Assembly (NCBI GenBank): GCA_964349045.1 | Contig: CAYGFI010000015.1 | Location: forward strand, 1 to 50,956 | Length of the DNA stretch: 50,956 nucleotides | Direction of reading: 5' to 3' | From: JACJXF01 sp964349045 | GTDB lineage: Bacteria > Bacteroidota > Bacteroidia > Bacteroidales > GCA-2748055 | In this document: in pieces, positions 8,997 through 16,502 of the stretch | Position numbering within the stretch: the first letter of the stretch is position 1 | Layout of the letters: the number at the start of each line of letters is the position of its first letter | Translations under genes and position numbers: made by a program | Notes under the pieces: model-generated | The model's input: the letters and a program-made list of their open reading frames with translations, nothing else | What the model was told of the DNA's origin: nothing | Database searches by the model: none

Positions 8997-10139
8997 ATGG
9001 ATAGTTCTAAGTGGATCCAGAGGTATTACGAGGCTCAATTTGAAGATATCCTTCAGAAGGGGAAAGTTACAGTATTACTTGGATCGAGACAGGTAGGAAA
9101 AACAAGTCTGGTAAAAAAGATGATCAGAAACAGGGAAAATGTTTTTATAGGTGATGGAAATGATTTTGATCTTCAGGAGCTGCTCAATTCTCTTCGCTTG
9201 TCAGCTTTAAAAAATGCACTTGGCAATTACAGTATAATTTTTATCGACGAAGCCCAAAAAATCAGGAATATCGGTGAAGCCATGAAACTAATTGTCGATC
9301 ATCTGCCAGATTCAACAGTTATTCTAAGTGGTTCATCTTCCTTTGATTTATCAAACAAGATCGGAGAACCTCTCACTGGCCGACAATCTGTTTATACGTT
9401 GTATCCCTTGTCTGTTCTGGAGATGGCGGAAAATTCCGGCATGATCGAGGTGCAGAACCAACTGGATAACCTGCTGGTTTTTGGAAGCTATCCTGAATTA
9501 TTGACTTCAAGTAATAATGAAAAAAAATCTGAGTACCTGATTAACCTTCGAAACTCATTTCTGCTCAAGGATATCTTAGAACTGGATAGCATAAGGAACC
9601 CTTCAAAGTTATTTGATTTATTGCGTTTGCTTGCATACCAGATTGGCAATGAAGTCTCCCTGAATGAACTAAGTGGACAGCTTGGAATTGCCAAGCAAAC
9701 AATAGAAAGATACCTTGACCTGCTTGAAAAGGTATTCATCCTGAAAAAATCCCAGGGCTTTTCAAGAAATCTTAGAAAAGAGATCACCAAGACCCACCGT
9801 TATTATTTCTGGGATAACGGGGTAAGAAATTCCATCATTAACAATTTTATTCCCTTAAATCTGCGCAATGACACAGGTATGTTATGGGAGAATTTCCTCT
9901 TTTCCGAGCGACTTAAAACCAGGCATTATAAGAAAATATATGCTAATGAATTTTTCTGGCGCACATACGATCAAAAGGAGATTGACCTGATCGAAGAACG
10001 CGAGGGCAATATTTTTGCATATGAATTCAAATGGAAAGCGAAAAAATATACTCCCCCTAAATTATGGGCAGATACCTATCCAGATTCTGAATTCCTGGTT
10101 ATCGATAGGGAAAATTTCCTGGAATTCCTCGTTATATAA
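8997..10139 (+). CDS. AAA+ ATPase with DUF4143 domain
   Basis: A 380-residue member of the archaeal-type ATPase family widespread as solitary accessory genes. Walker A is GSRQVGKTS (about residues 29-37), Walker B IIFIDEAQK near 78-86, with sensor-1-like ILSGSSS. A winged-helix segment (LNELSGQLGIAKQTIERYLDLLEK) follows, and the C-terminal DUF4143 part carries the nuclease-like pattern EIDLIEEREGNIFAYEFKW. Biological role is unknown; such genes are often horizontally acquired. It is inserted between two copies of the metY leader sequence. Confidence 0.88.
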   Translation: MDSSKWIQRYYEAQFEDILQKGKVTVLLGSRQVGKTSLVKKMIRNRENVFIGDGNDFDLQELLNSLRLSALKNALGNYSIIFIDEAQKIRNIGEAMKLIVDHLPDSTVILSGSSSFDLSNKIGEPLTGRQSVYTLYPLSVLEMAENSGMIEVQNQLDNLLVFGSYPELLTSSNNEKKSEYLINLRNSFLLKDILELDSIRNPSKLFDLLRLLAYQIGNEVSLNELSGQLGIAKQTIERYLDLLEKVFILKKSQGFSRNLRKEITKTHRYYFWDNGVRNSIINNFIPLNLRNDTGMLWENFLFSERLKTRHYKKIYANEFFWRTYDQKEIDLIEEREGNIFAYEFKWKAKKYTPPKLWADTYPDSEFLVIDRENFLEFLVI

Positions 10140-10282
10140 TAATAATGTAGGAACCTATTAGATACTTAATAAAAAATTGTTCGCGTATATCATATTGAAT
10201 TATAATTACTTATATAATATTTCATGTCCAACACCAAGTTTTTTGTAAAAAACATTTGGAAATTCGGATAAATCCCTCTTAA

Positions 10283-10313
10283 TTTGTCCCCGTAAATCAC
10301 CCCCCTACATTTT
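10283..10313 (+). promoter_or_regulatory. Promoter of the SAM riboswitch-metY transcript
   Basis: TTTG at 10283-10286, a 19-base spacer, then TACATTTT at 10306-10313 (consensus TAnnTTTG, last base differs). The expected start of transcription, about 10319-10321, coincides with the first base pair of the riboswitch P1 helix. Confidence 0.6.
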
Positions 10314-10320
10314 AGGGCAG

Positions 10321-10427
10321 GTTTATAAAGAAGAGGCGAGAGAACAGGCTCTATGACCCTCTGGCAACCTATCAGACATGAAAAGGTGCCAATACCTGGT
10401 TCCGCTTTTAGCGGAATAACTATAAAT
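10321..10427 (+). promoter_or_regulatory. SAM-I riboswitch (S-box)
   Basis: The conserved S-box core is present in order: gagaacaggctctatgaccc, ctggcaacc and aaggtgccaatacc, followed by a P4 hairpin (TTCCGC at 10400-10405 with GCGGAA at 10411-10416). P1 closes by TTTATA (10322-10327) with TATAAA (10421-10426). It precedes metY, a methionine-synthesis gene, as expected for SAM-repressed control. No clear terminator/antiterminator pair was identified before metY. Confidence 0.93.
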
Positions 10428-10669
10428 CAAAATGCCATGAACAAACAAAAAAACAGTATCCCTGATGGAAATTTTGAAACGCTAAACGGATCAGTTATTT
10501 CATCCGGTTTTCTCAGAATGCTTTTCCACCACATCTTTTTTATGTATAGATAGTCTGTCACTATCTGCTGGCTATTTTACAGCCTGATTCCTTCGGGAGT
10601 CACTATACCCGTAACATATCCTTTCCGGAAATCAAATTCATTTGTTAACACATTTAAAACTATATAATT
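10428..10669 (+). other. Leader between SAM aptamer and metY
   Basis: About 240 bases separate the aptamer from the metY start. An open frame of 38 codons (10437-10553) begins ten bases after P1; its reality is uncertain. Two short hairpins follow: AGATAG 10548-10553 with CTATCT 10561-10566, and GGCT 10570-10573 with AGCC 10581-10584. None has a terminal U-run. Positions 10645-10669 are copy 2 of the leader repeat also found at 8881. Confidence 0.5.
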
Positions 10670-11968
10670 ATGAGCAATTCATTACATTTCGACACGTTGC
10701 AGATTCATGCAGGACAGGAACTTGACAAGGTAACCCACTCACGTGCAGTGCCAATTTACCAGACATCATCCTACACTTTCGACAGTACCGAACATGCAGC
10801 AAACCTTTTTGGTTTAAGAGAATTCGGGAATATTTATACCCGTCTGATGAACCCTACCACCGATGTTTTCGAGAAGCGCATCGCGGCTCTTGAAGGCGGA
10901 GTTGCTGCTCTCGCAACCTCCAGCGGACAATCGGCACAGTTTCTGGCCCTGACCAACATTATTGAATCGGGCGATAATTTCGTTTCAACCTCTTACCTTT
11001 ATGGTGGCACTTATAATCAGTTCAAGGTACAATTCAAGCGCCTCGGAATTGAAGCCCGCTTTGTAAAGGGTGATAGTCCTGCCGAATACGAAAAGCTGAT
11101 CGATAACCGCACTAAAGCTATCTATCTGGAAACTATTGGTAATCCCAAATATAATATTCCTGATTTCGAGGGAATTGCAGCGGTTGCAAAAAAACATGAT
11201 ATTCCACTTATTGTTGACAATACTTTTGGCGCCGGAGGTTACCTTTTCCGTCCGCTGGAGCATGGCGCAAATGTGGTGGTGGAATCTGCAACCAAATGGA
11301 TTGGCGGACACGGTACAAGCATTGGAGGTGTAATCGTAGACGGGGGAAACTTTAATTGGGGAAATGGTAAATTCCCCCAGTTTACAGAACCATCAGAGGG
11401 TTATCATGGATTGGTCTTCTGGAATGTTTTTGGTTCTGGTGGTCCGTTTGGAAATATCGCTTTTATTATCCGTGCCCGTGTTGAAGGTCTGCGGGATTAT
11501 GGAAATGTCCTGAGCCCATTTAACGCGTTTCTTCTTTTACAGGGATTGGAAACTCTGTCCCTGCGGGTTCAGCGACATGTTGATAATGCCCTGGCTATTG
11601 CAAAATGGCTTGAGCAACAAGACTGGGTAAGCAATGTAAACTATCCCGGTCTTACCCATAATCCTTATCATGAACTTGCAAAAAAATATCTGAAACATGG
11701 TTTCGGGGGAGTTTTATCGTTCAATGTAAAAGGTGGAAGCGAGGCCGCTAAAAAACTCGTTAATAATGTAAAACTCATTTCACACCTGGCTAACGTTGGT
11801 GATGCGAAGAGCTTAATTATTCACCCGGCAAGCACCACTCATGAACAGTTAAGTGCGACAGAACAGCTTGCGGCAGGCGTTGAACCGGATGCATTGAGAC
11901 TTTCTGTGGGGATAGAATATCTTGAGGATATCAAAAACGATCTTATTCAGGCATACAAAGCCGTTTAA
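10670..11968 (+). CDS. metY: O-acetylhomoserine aminocarboxypropyltransferase (sulfhydrylase)
   Basis: PLP enzyme making homocysteine (or methionine) directly from O-acetylhomoserine and sulfide. The 432 residues match the Cys/Met-metabolism family: HAGQELDKVTHSRAVPIYQTSSYTF at the start, YTRLMNPTTDVFEKRIAALEGG (substrate/PLP-binding), ALATSSGQSAQ, and the Schiff-base lysine in VVESATKWIGGHGTSIGGV. The extended insertion around residues 220-260 (GEGNFNWGNGKFP-like) separates MetY from MetB/MetC. The upstream SAM-I riboswitch supports the methionine role. Confidence 0.96.
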   Translation: MSNSLHFDTLQIHAGQELDKVTHSRAVPIYQTSSYTFDSTEHAANLFGLREFGNIYTRLMNPTTDVFEKRIAALEGGVAALATSSGQSAQFLALTNIIESGDNFVSTSYLYGGTYNQFKVQFKRLGIEARFVKGDSPAEYEKLIDNRTKAIYLETIGNPKYNIPDFEGIAAVAKKHDIPLIVDNTFGAGGYLFRPLEHGANVVVESATKWIGGHGTSIGGVIVDGGNFNWGNGKFPQFTEPSEGYHGLVFWNVFGSGGPFGNIAFIIRARVEGLRDYGNVLSPFNAFLLLQGLETLSLRVQRHVDNALAIAKWLEQQDWVSNVNYPGLTHNPYHELAKKYLKHGFGGVLSFNVKGGSEAAKKLVNNVKLISHLANVGDAKSLIIHPASTTHEQLSATEQLAAGVEPDALRLSVGIEYLEDIKNDLIQAYKAV

Positions 11969-11990
11969 TACTTTTGTTACAAATGAGTCT

Positions 11991-12088
11991 TTCCTCTGTG
12001 TAACTCTGTGATAATTAACTCTGAGTAACTCTGTGGTAAAATCTATATTTAATGTATTACAAATTAACCACAGAGTTTCACAGAGGAA
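11991..12088. repeat. Inverted cctctgtg/cacagagg repeat between convergent genes
   Basis: TTCCTCTGTGTAACTCTGTG at 11991-12010 is nearly the reverse complement of 12069-12088 (one mismatch), with related copies (actctgagtaactctgtgg at about 12019-12036, gcacagagaaccacagag at about 12090-12107) in between and after. It can form a long stem in either transcript and lies exactly between the 3' ends of metY and the TonB receptor gene, so a bidirectional stop is likely. The motif type is a familiar Bacteroidota intergenic repeat. Confidence 0.75.
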
Positions 12089-12109
12089 TGCACAGAGAAC
12101 CACAGAGTT

Positions 12110-14485
12110 TTAAAAGTTGAGACGCACTTTCAGATAAAAATTCCTCCCCGGCTCATACTTCACAAGCCCACGGTTTGTCGACAAATGATTCATGTAAGCC
12201 CTGTCGGTGATATTCTGAACTCCGGCAAATGCTTCGAGTCTGGTGTTCCATATTTTATAAGGAACTGAATAAATCCCAAAATCGTAGCTCGCGTATCCTT
12301 TGGTTACCTTTTCTCCTGCTGCAATCTTCTCCTGATCGGCTGTCAGGTTAACACTTAATTCTGTACTAAAAAACCCGGAGAGATAATACTTTAAATTAAT
12401 CCTGCCATTAAACGGCGGAATCTGCGGCAGATCGGTTTCATTCAGAGTGTTTCTCCCTCGAACAAATCCAGCAATGGCGCTGATTGTTATCCCATCAAAA
12501 ACATTATACCCGGCGCTTGCATCAAATCCATATAGCAGGGCTTTTTCAACATTGGAATTTATATTGGCATTCAAGGTGTCATAATTCGAGGGATTGGAAG
12601 TGTAGTTATAAATAAAAACTCCCGGCGACGATACAATGAGGTTTGTCATTGAGTTTGCAAAAATATTCCCTGTAAACTGGAATTTTTCTGCCCACACCCT
12701 TGTTCCCATATCAAAAAAGTATCCTTCCTCGGGTTCGAGTTCCGGATCTCCTATTTCGACAATACTTCCAAGGTCGATATATTTAAATCGTTCTTCCAGT
12801 CCCGGTGCCCTGTAGGCTTTGGAGAGAGTCATTGTCAAATCAGTTCTTGAACCCAGATGATACATTGCTCCAGCGTCCAGACTCCAGCTATAATTATTTA
12901 TGTCACCTTCAGTAAAAGTAATTCTTTGAATCGCAGGGGAGTTATTCCGGGTTCCGTTCAGAATAATATATTTTGGATCAACAGCTTGTTCATTTCGGGT
13001 ATTGATCAGGTCAAACCGCCCGCCAAATGTCAGGTTCAACCTGGAATTCACCTTTAGCTGATCCTGAATATAAACTCCCGCGCTGGTAAACCATGCATCA
13101 GGGATGGGTATTTCTCCCCTGACAGTTATATTGGTTGCAGTAATATTTCCAAGAGAATCCGTGATATTTGATACAACTCTCTTTTCCCTTTCAGTGGAAA
13201 GATACCTTTGCCAGAGGTCGATTCCGGCGATCACCTGGTGTGTTTCGCTGAAACTCCAGTCGGTCTGAACCTGGAACCCATTGGTAGTGTGGTACCCTGA
13301 AGGTGTGATTGTTACCAGGGCATTGGGTTTTAACTCCACATCCCTGAGAATGTACTGGTGAAAATATTTGAATTTTATACGCTTGAATTTATCTTTTTCA
13401 GAATTTATGGTATAGGATGCTGAAATCATATTTCTTAAAATATCCGTGTACTGTGCAGTTGCCGTTGCCGGAAATGCTCTTCCTCCCGGAATTCCTACAT
13501 TCTCTGCATTGAAACCCTGGATGTTTAAATTTAACTCGTGATTCCTGAACGGTTTCACTCCGGCCTTCATTGAAAAGTTGTTATCTCTGAATTGCGAATT
13601 CAGGAGTTCTCCTTCAGGAGTCATTGTGTTTGAAGCATCCCTTAACGTGCCGGATAAACGCACAAACCACTTATTATCAGCCATGTCGATAGAAACATTT
13701 TCTGAATTCATCTTGTTTACCGACTGGTATAATCCCGACAAACTTCCTCCCACGTAAAATTTTTCATGATAATGACCCTCCCTCGTGATAATATTAACCA
13801 CTCCCCCGAGAGCTCCCGTTCCGTAAAGTGAAGATGCAGCGCCCTTTATGACTTCCACTCTTTCAATATCGTTAACATCAATAAGAGCAAGTCCTGCAGC
13901 GATGTCCGATGATGTTTCAATGCGGTTTCCGTCAACCAGGGTTACAATTCTCTGTTCGGTTAATCCCCTGATATTTAAACTTGTTGCCCATATTCCGTCG
14001 CGCGCAAGACTTATACCGGGCATATCCTGGCAAAGGTTTGAAAGCGTTAAGGCAGGCAACTGGTCAATACGGTTTTTGTTTACAACGGACAGTGGAAGAG
14101 AGACATCTCTGAGCATCCTGTCCTGTCGTGAGGCATTCACCATCACCTCTCCCACTTCAACCGGGGAAGGTATCAGAACAATATTGAGGCCGGTGATATT
14201 TTGACTTCTGAGATCAATTTCCTCTCTCGAAAAGCGATAACCCAGGTATGAAATTGTCATCAGCAGATTCTCTGCAGGAAGTCCATTAATGGAAAATAAG
14301 CCATTTTGATCGGATATTCCCTGGTAAATGATTTTATCCCCTGTACTGCTGAAAACATTGATATGGGCTCCGGTAAGGCCGGCTTCAGAGCCTTCACCTG
14401 TAATTCTTCCCTCAAGAGATCTTTCCTGGGAGAATAAATGTGTACATATAATCAGACCTGCAACCAGTAAACTAATCTTTTTCAT
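12110..14485 (-). CDS. TonB-dependent outer-membrane receptor (paired with TM1266-family regulator)
   Basis: A 791-residue receptor. Signal peptide MKKISLLVAGLIICTHLFSQ; a carboxypeptidase-like (CarboxypepD_reg) domain at about 20-105; a plug domain from about 120 to 235 (SLPLSVVNKNRIDQLPALTLSNLCQ and GAASSLYGTGALGGVVNIITR); then a 22-strand-type barrel ending in YLKVRLNF with terminal Phe. The plug and barrel resemble siderophore/metal-chelate receptors, but the substrate cannot be read. The gene overlaps the preceding 89-residue regulator gene by 14 bases, so the two are translationally coupled. The operon promoter carries a Rex-like site. Confidence 0.93.
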   Translation of the reverse strand: MKKISLLVAGLIICTHLFSQERSLEGRITGEGSEAGLTGAHINVFSSTGDKIIYQGISDQNGLFSINGLPAENLLMTISYLGYRFSREEIDLRSQNITGLNIVLIPSPVEVGEVMVNASRQDRMLRDVSLPLSVVNKNRIDQLPALTLSNLCQDMPGISLARDGIWATSLNIRGLTEQRIVTLVDGNRIETSSDIAAGLALIDVNDIERVEVIKGAASSLYGTGALGGVVNIITREGHYHEKFYVGGSLSGLYQSVNKMNSENVSIDMADNKWFVRLSGTLRDASNTMTPEGELLNSQFRDNNFSMKAGVKPFRNHELNLNIQGFNAENVGIPGGRAFPATATAQYTDILRNMISASYTINSEKDKFKRIKFKYFHQYILRDVELKPNALVTITPSGYHTTNGFQVQTDWSFSETHQVIAGIDLWQRYLSTEREKRVVSNITDSLGNITATNITVRGEIPIPDAWFTSAGVYIQDQLKVNSRLNLTFGGRFDLINTRNEQAVDPKYIILNGTRNNSPAIQRITFTEGDINNYSWSLDAGAMYHLGSRTDLTMTLSKAYRAPGLEERFKYIDLGSIVEIGDPELEPEEGYFFDMGTRVWAEKFQFTGNIFANSMTNLIVSSPGVFIYNYTSNPSNYDTLNANINSNVEKALLYGFDASAGYNVFDGITISAIAGFVRGRNTLNETDLPQIPPFNGRINLKYYLSGFFSTELSVNLTADQEKIAAGEKVTKGYASYDFGIYSVPYKIWNTRLEAFAGVQNITDRAYMNHLSTNRGLVKYEPGRNFYLKVRLNF

Positions 14486-14741
14486 CCTTTTGTTCTTTTA
14501 GAGGGATTAACAACGATTTAATGCGGATATTCCTTAACCTGCCTACCTGGCCGGTTAAAGCGCCAATCTCATCGGTAGTTCCTTCAAGAACAAGGGAAAT
14601 AAGATTAATTTTCTTTTCACGCAGGGGAATTCCCTGCCGGCTGATAATTATTTGCGCATGGTGGGATAAAATTTCATTCAGACGGGATACCTCCGAATTG
14701 TCCTCAACGAGGATCAGCGCGCTTCCTATTCTCTTTTCCAT
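14472..14741 (-). CDS. TM1266-family iron-only hydrogenase system regulator (ACT-like fold)
   Basis: An 89-residue protein matching the small family typified by TM1266, usually found beside [FeFe]-hydrogenase maturation or structural genes. Diagnostic parts are the start MEKRIGSALILVEDNSEV, SRQGIPLREKKINLISLVLEG and IGALTGQVGRLRNIRIKSLLIP. The family fold resembles the regulatory domain of NikR and is thought to sense a ligand or metal; its true function is not established. Here it is the first gene of an operon with a TonB receptor, 8 kb from the nearest hydrogenase gene in this window. Confidence 0.85.
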   Translation of the reverse strand: MEKRIGSALILVEDNSEVSRLNEILSHHAQIIISRQGIPLREKKINLISLVLEGTTDEIGALTGQVGRLRNIRIKSLLIPLKEQKDEKD

Positions 14742-14815
14742 GGGTTACTACTTTTGGATCAGACTGGATTAATAAATGTTCCTTGAAGAGATGAAATAAC
14801 CGCTTCTCAGAAATG

Positions 14816-14833
14816 TTGTTATTTGAATGACAA
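14816..14833. promoter_or_regulatory. Rex-like operator at the TM1266/TonB-receptor promoter
   Basis: TTGTTATTTGAATGACAA fits TTGTTA-N6-TAACAA with a single substitution. It overlaps by three bases the CAAAGGTA box (14831-14838), so bound Rex would block this promoter. Confidence 0.5.
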
Positions 14834-14838
14834 AGGTA
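14831..14838 (-). promoter_or_regulatory. -7 element of the TM1266/TonB operon
   Basis: TACCTTTG on the minus strand, an exact TAnnTTTG, 90 bases before the start codon at 14741. The -33 box is weak. Confidence 0.5.
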
Positions 14839-14956
14839 GGAATATAATTTTAAATAATTATGATGATTTTTTTTTAATTCCTTACCAGAATTTTAGGCTT
14901 TATGCAGATTAACTTTAGAGCATTATAAGTATTAGTACCTTTGAAAAAGAAAATAC

Positions 14957-14987
14957 TTGCAAAACACTATCGGATGGTTTACTTTTG
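14957..14987 (+). promoter_or_regulatory. Promoter of the T9SS cargo gene
   Basis: TTG at 14957-14959, a 20-base spacer, and TACTTTTG at 14980-14987 (TAnnTTTG), with the start codon at 15025. A second TACCTTTG lies upstream at 14936-14943. Confidence 0.6.
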
Positions 14988-15024
14988 TGCATTGAGAGAT
15001 TAGTAAATACTAAAATCATACGAT

Positions 15025-16041
15025 ATGAAAAGAAGAGTTTTCGCATTGATCGGCGCAGCATTTATGATTGTTGCATTAAACGGACAATTTACTCTTGCAT
15101 CAAAAACCCACGGCTTCAGAATTGGCGATTCGCATGATTTTATACTCATGAAAAACGTTGAAGAAGGAGGCGCCGGCCAGGATGTAATCTGGGACTTCAC
15201 AGGTCTGGAAGTTTCCGGAAGAACATTAACCAGTCATATGCTTGGGAACGACCTTACAGAAGTAACCAAAACCATTCAAAAATCGAATTTTGTGCTTGAA
15301 GAATTTGGTAACCATTTCGTTTTCAATGTTACAGATGATATAATGGAACAATATGGTACAGTTGCCTGTAACACGATAACGACCTTTGACCAGCCTTTTG
15401 TAAAATTGAAATTTCCCTTTGAATTTGGTGATAAAATAAGCGGAATTTATTCCGGAGTGCAGGAATCAGGTAACTTTAAAACACCAATCCATGGCTGGTA
15501 TTTTATTGAAGCTGACGCATTTGGCACATTGCTGCTTCCCGGTAATGTCGAAGTTAACAATGTTCTCAGGATTAAACAAACCCGTACTATTGAGAATGTC
15601 AATGGGGATGATATTTATGAACTTACCTTCCGCTGGTATGATGCACATGTGCGTTACCCGGTTCTTGTTATTACCAAATATGTGTACCCTGAACAGACCA
15701 GCCTCGTTCAGACAGCTATGTATGCAAAGGTTGGAACTCAGAAGAAGAGTACTACCGATATTGCTGCCGTTGAAATGCTTTCAGATTTGAATGTTTTTCC
15801 GAATCCTTATGAAGAAAAGTTAACCATAAGCTACAACCTGAATAAACCGGCAAAGGTAAAAATTGAGTTATATGATGTATCGGGAAAATTGTTCAGAACC
15901 GTTTTGAGTCCGGTTGAGCAGGAAAGTGGCTTTAAATCGGTAACTCTTGAAGGATCTGAAACCGGTTTAATGCCTGGATTATTCTACGTCAGGATTAGTG
16001 TTGACCAGAATATGTTTATAAAAAGAGTTGTTAAATTATAA
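15025..16041 (+). CDS. Secreted protein with type IX secretion (Por) C-terminal domain
   Basis: A 338-residue protein with signal peptide MKRRVFALIGAAFMIVALNG and, at about 255-338, a type A T9SS sorting domain: LNVFPNPYEEKLTISYNLNKP, VKIELYDVSGKLF, and the end GLFYVRISVDQNMFIKRVVKL. It should cross the outer membrane through the Por machinery and be released or attached to the surface. The ~220-residue middle is beta-rich with no motif I recognise. Monocistronic, with its own promoter and terminator. Confidence 0.92.
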   Translation: MKRRVFALIGAAFMIVALNGQFTLASKTHGFRIGDSHDFILMKNVEEGGAGQDVIWDFTGLEVSGRTLTSHMLGNDLTEVTKTIQKSNFVLEEFGNHFVFNVTDDIMEQYGTVACNTITTFDQPFVKLKFPFEFGDKISGIYSGVQESGNFKTPIHGWYFIEADAFGTLLLPGNVEVNNVLRIKQTRTIENVNGDDIYELTFRWYDAHVRYPVLVITKYVYPEQTSLVQTAMYAKVGTQKKSTTDIAAVEMLSDLNVFPNPYEEKLTISYNLNKPAKVKIELYDVSGKLFRTVLSPVEQESGFKSVTLEGSETGLMPGLFYVRISVDQNMFIKRVVKL

Positions 16042-16068
16042 TCGTTTTTCTGATTGAATAATACACAG

Positions 16069-16094
16069 GACCGGCCAGGCGCCGGTCTTTTTTT
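16069..16094 (+). terminator. Intrinsic terminator of the T9SS cargo gene
   Basis: Perfect 7-bp stem GACCGGC/GCCGGTC with loop CAGGC, followed by seven T, 27 bases after the stop codon. Confidence 0.95.
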
Positions 16095-16502
16095 ATAGGT
16101 TATTAATGTAAATCCGATCTTTCATTTAACCTGGATTTGTTTATTAAGGGTATAGTATAAACTATCACCATAATTAAAAGCGTCCGGATACAATTCCTTA
16201 CAACCATTTCAGAATATGATAGCATTTAAATTACAGAAAAAGGTATTCATATCCTAGGCATCAGAGTAATTCTTCAAAGTCGGTAATAAAAAGTTCTTTC
16301 TCAGAAAAAATCTGTTTCCCAAAAACAACCTCTTAACTTTTTTATCGTTAATTTGTTATAAATTAACTGAAATACACGACGGGAAAGAATTTCGAACAGG
16401 AAACACTGAATTTAAAATTTAAGTAGTATTCAAATTAATAATCGATGTTCCTTGTTTTTTATTCATTTTTCAATTAAAAAGTTATTAAATCCTTCACTCC
16501 TC
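16095..16502. other. Intergenic region before ppc
   Basis: About 400 AT-rich bases with no gene seen. No exact TTTG-N19-21-TAnnTTTG promoter was found; TTAATTTG near 16348 is the best -7-like string. A TTGTTA half-site at about 16352 has no matching right half at Rex spacing. Confidence 0.6.

Noticed and set aside
14742..14748. GGGTTAC next to the TM1266 start, like the NikR heptamer
   Set aside because: One mismatch and no partner heptamer 20 bases away.
16345..16375. Rex-like site before ppc
   Set aside because: A TTGTTA half is present but no TAACAA half at six-base spacing.
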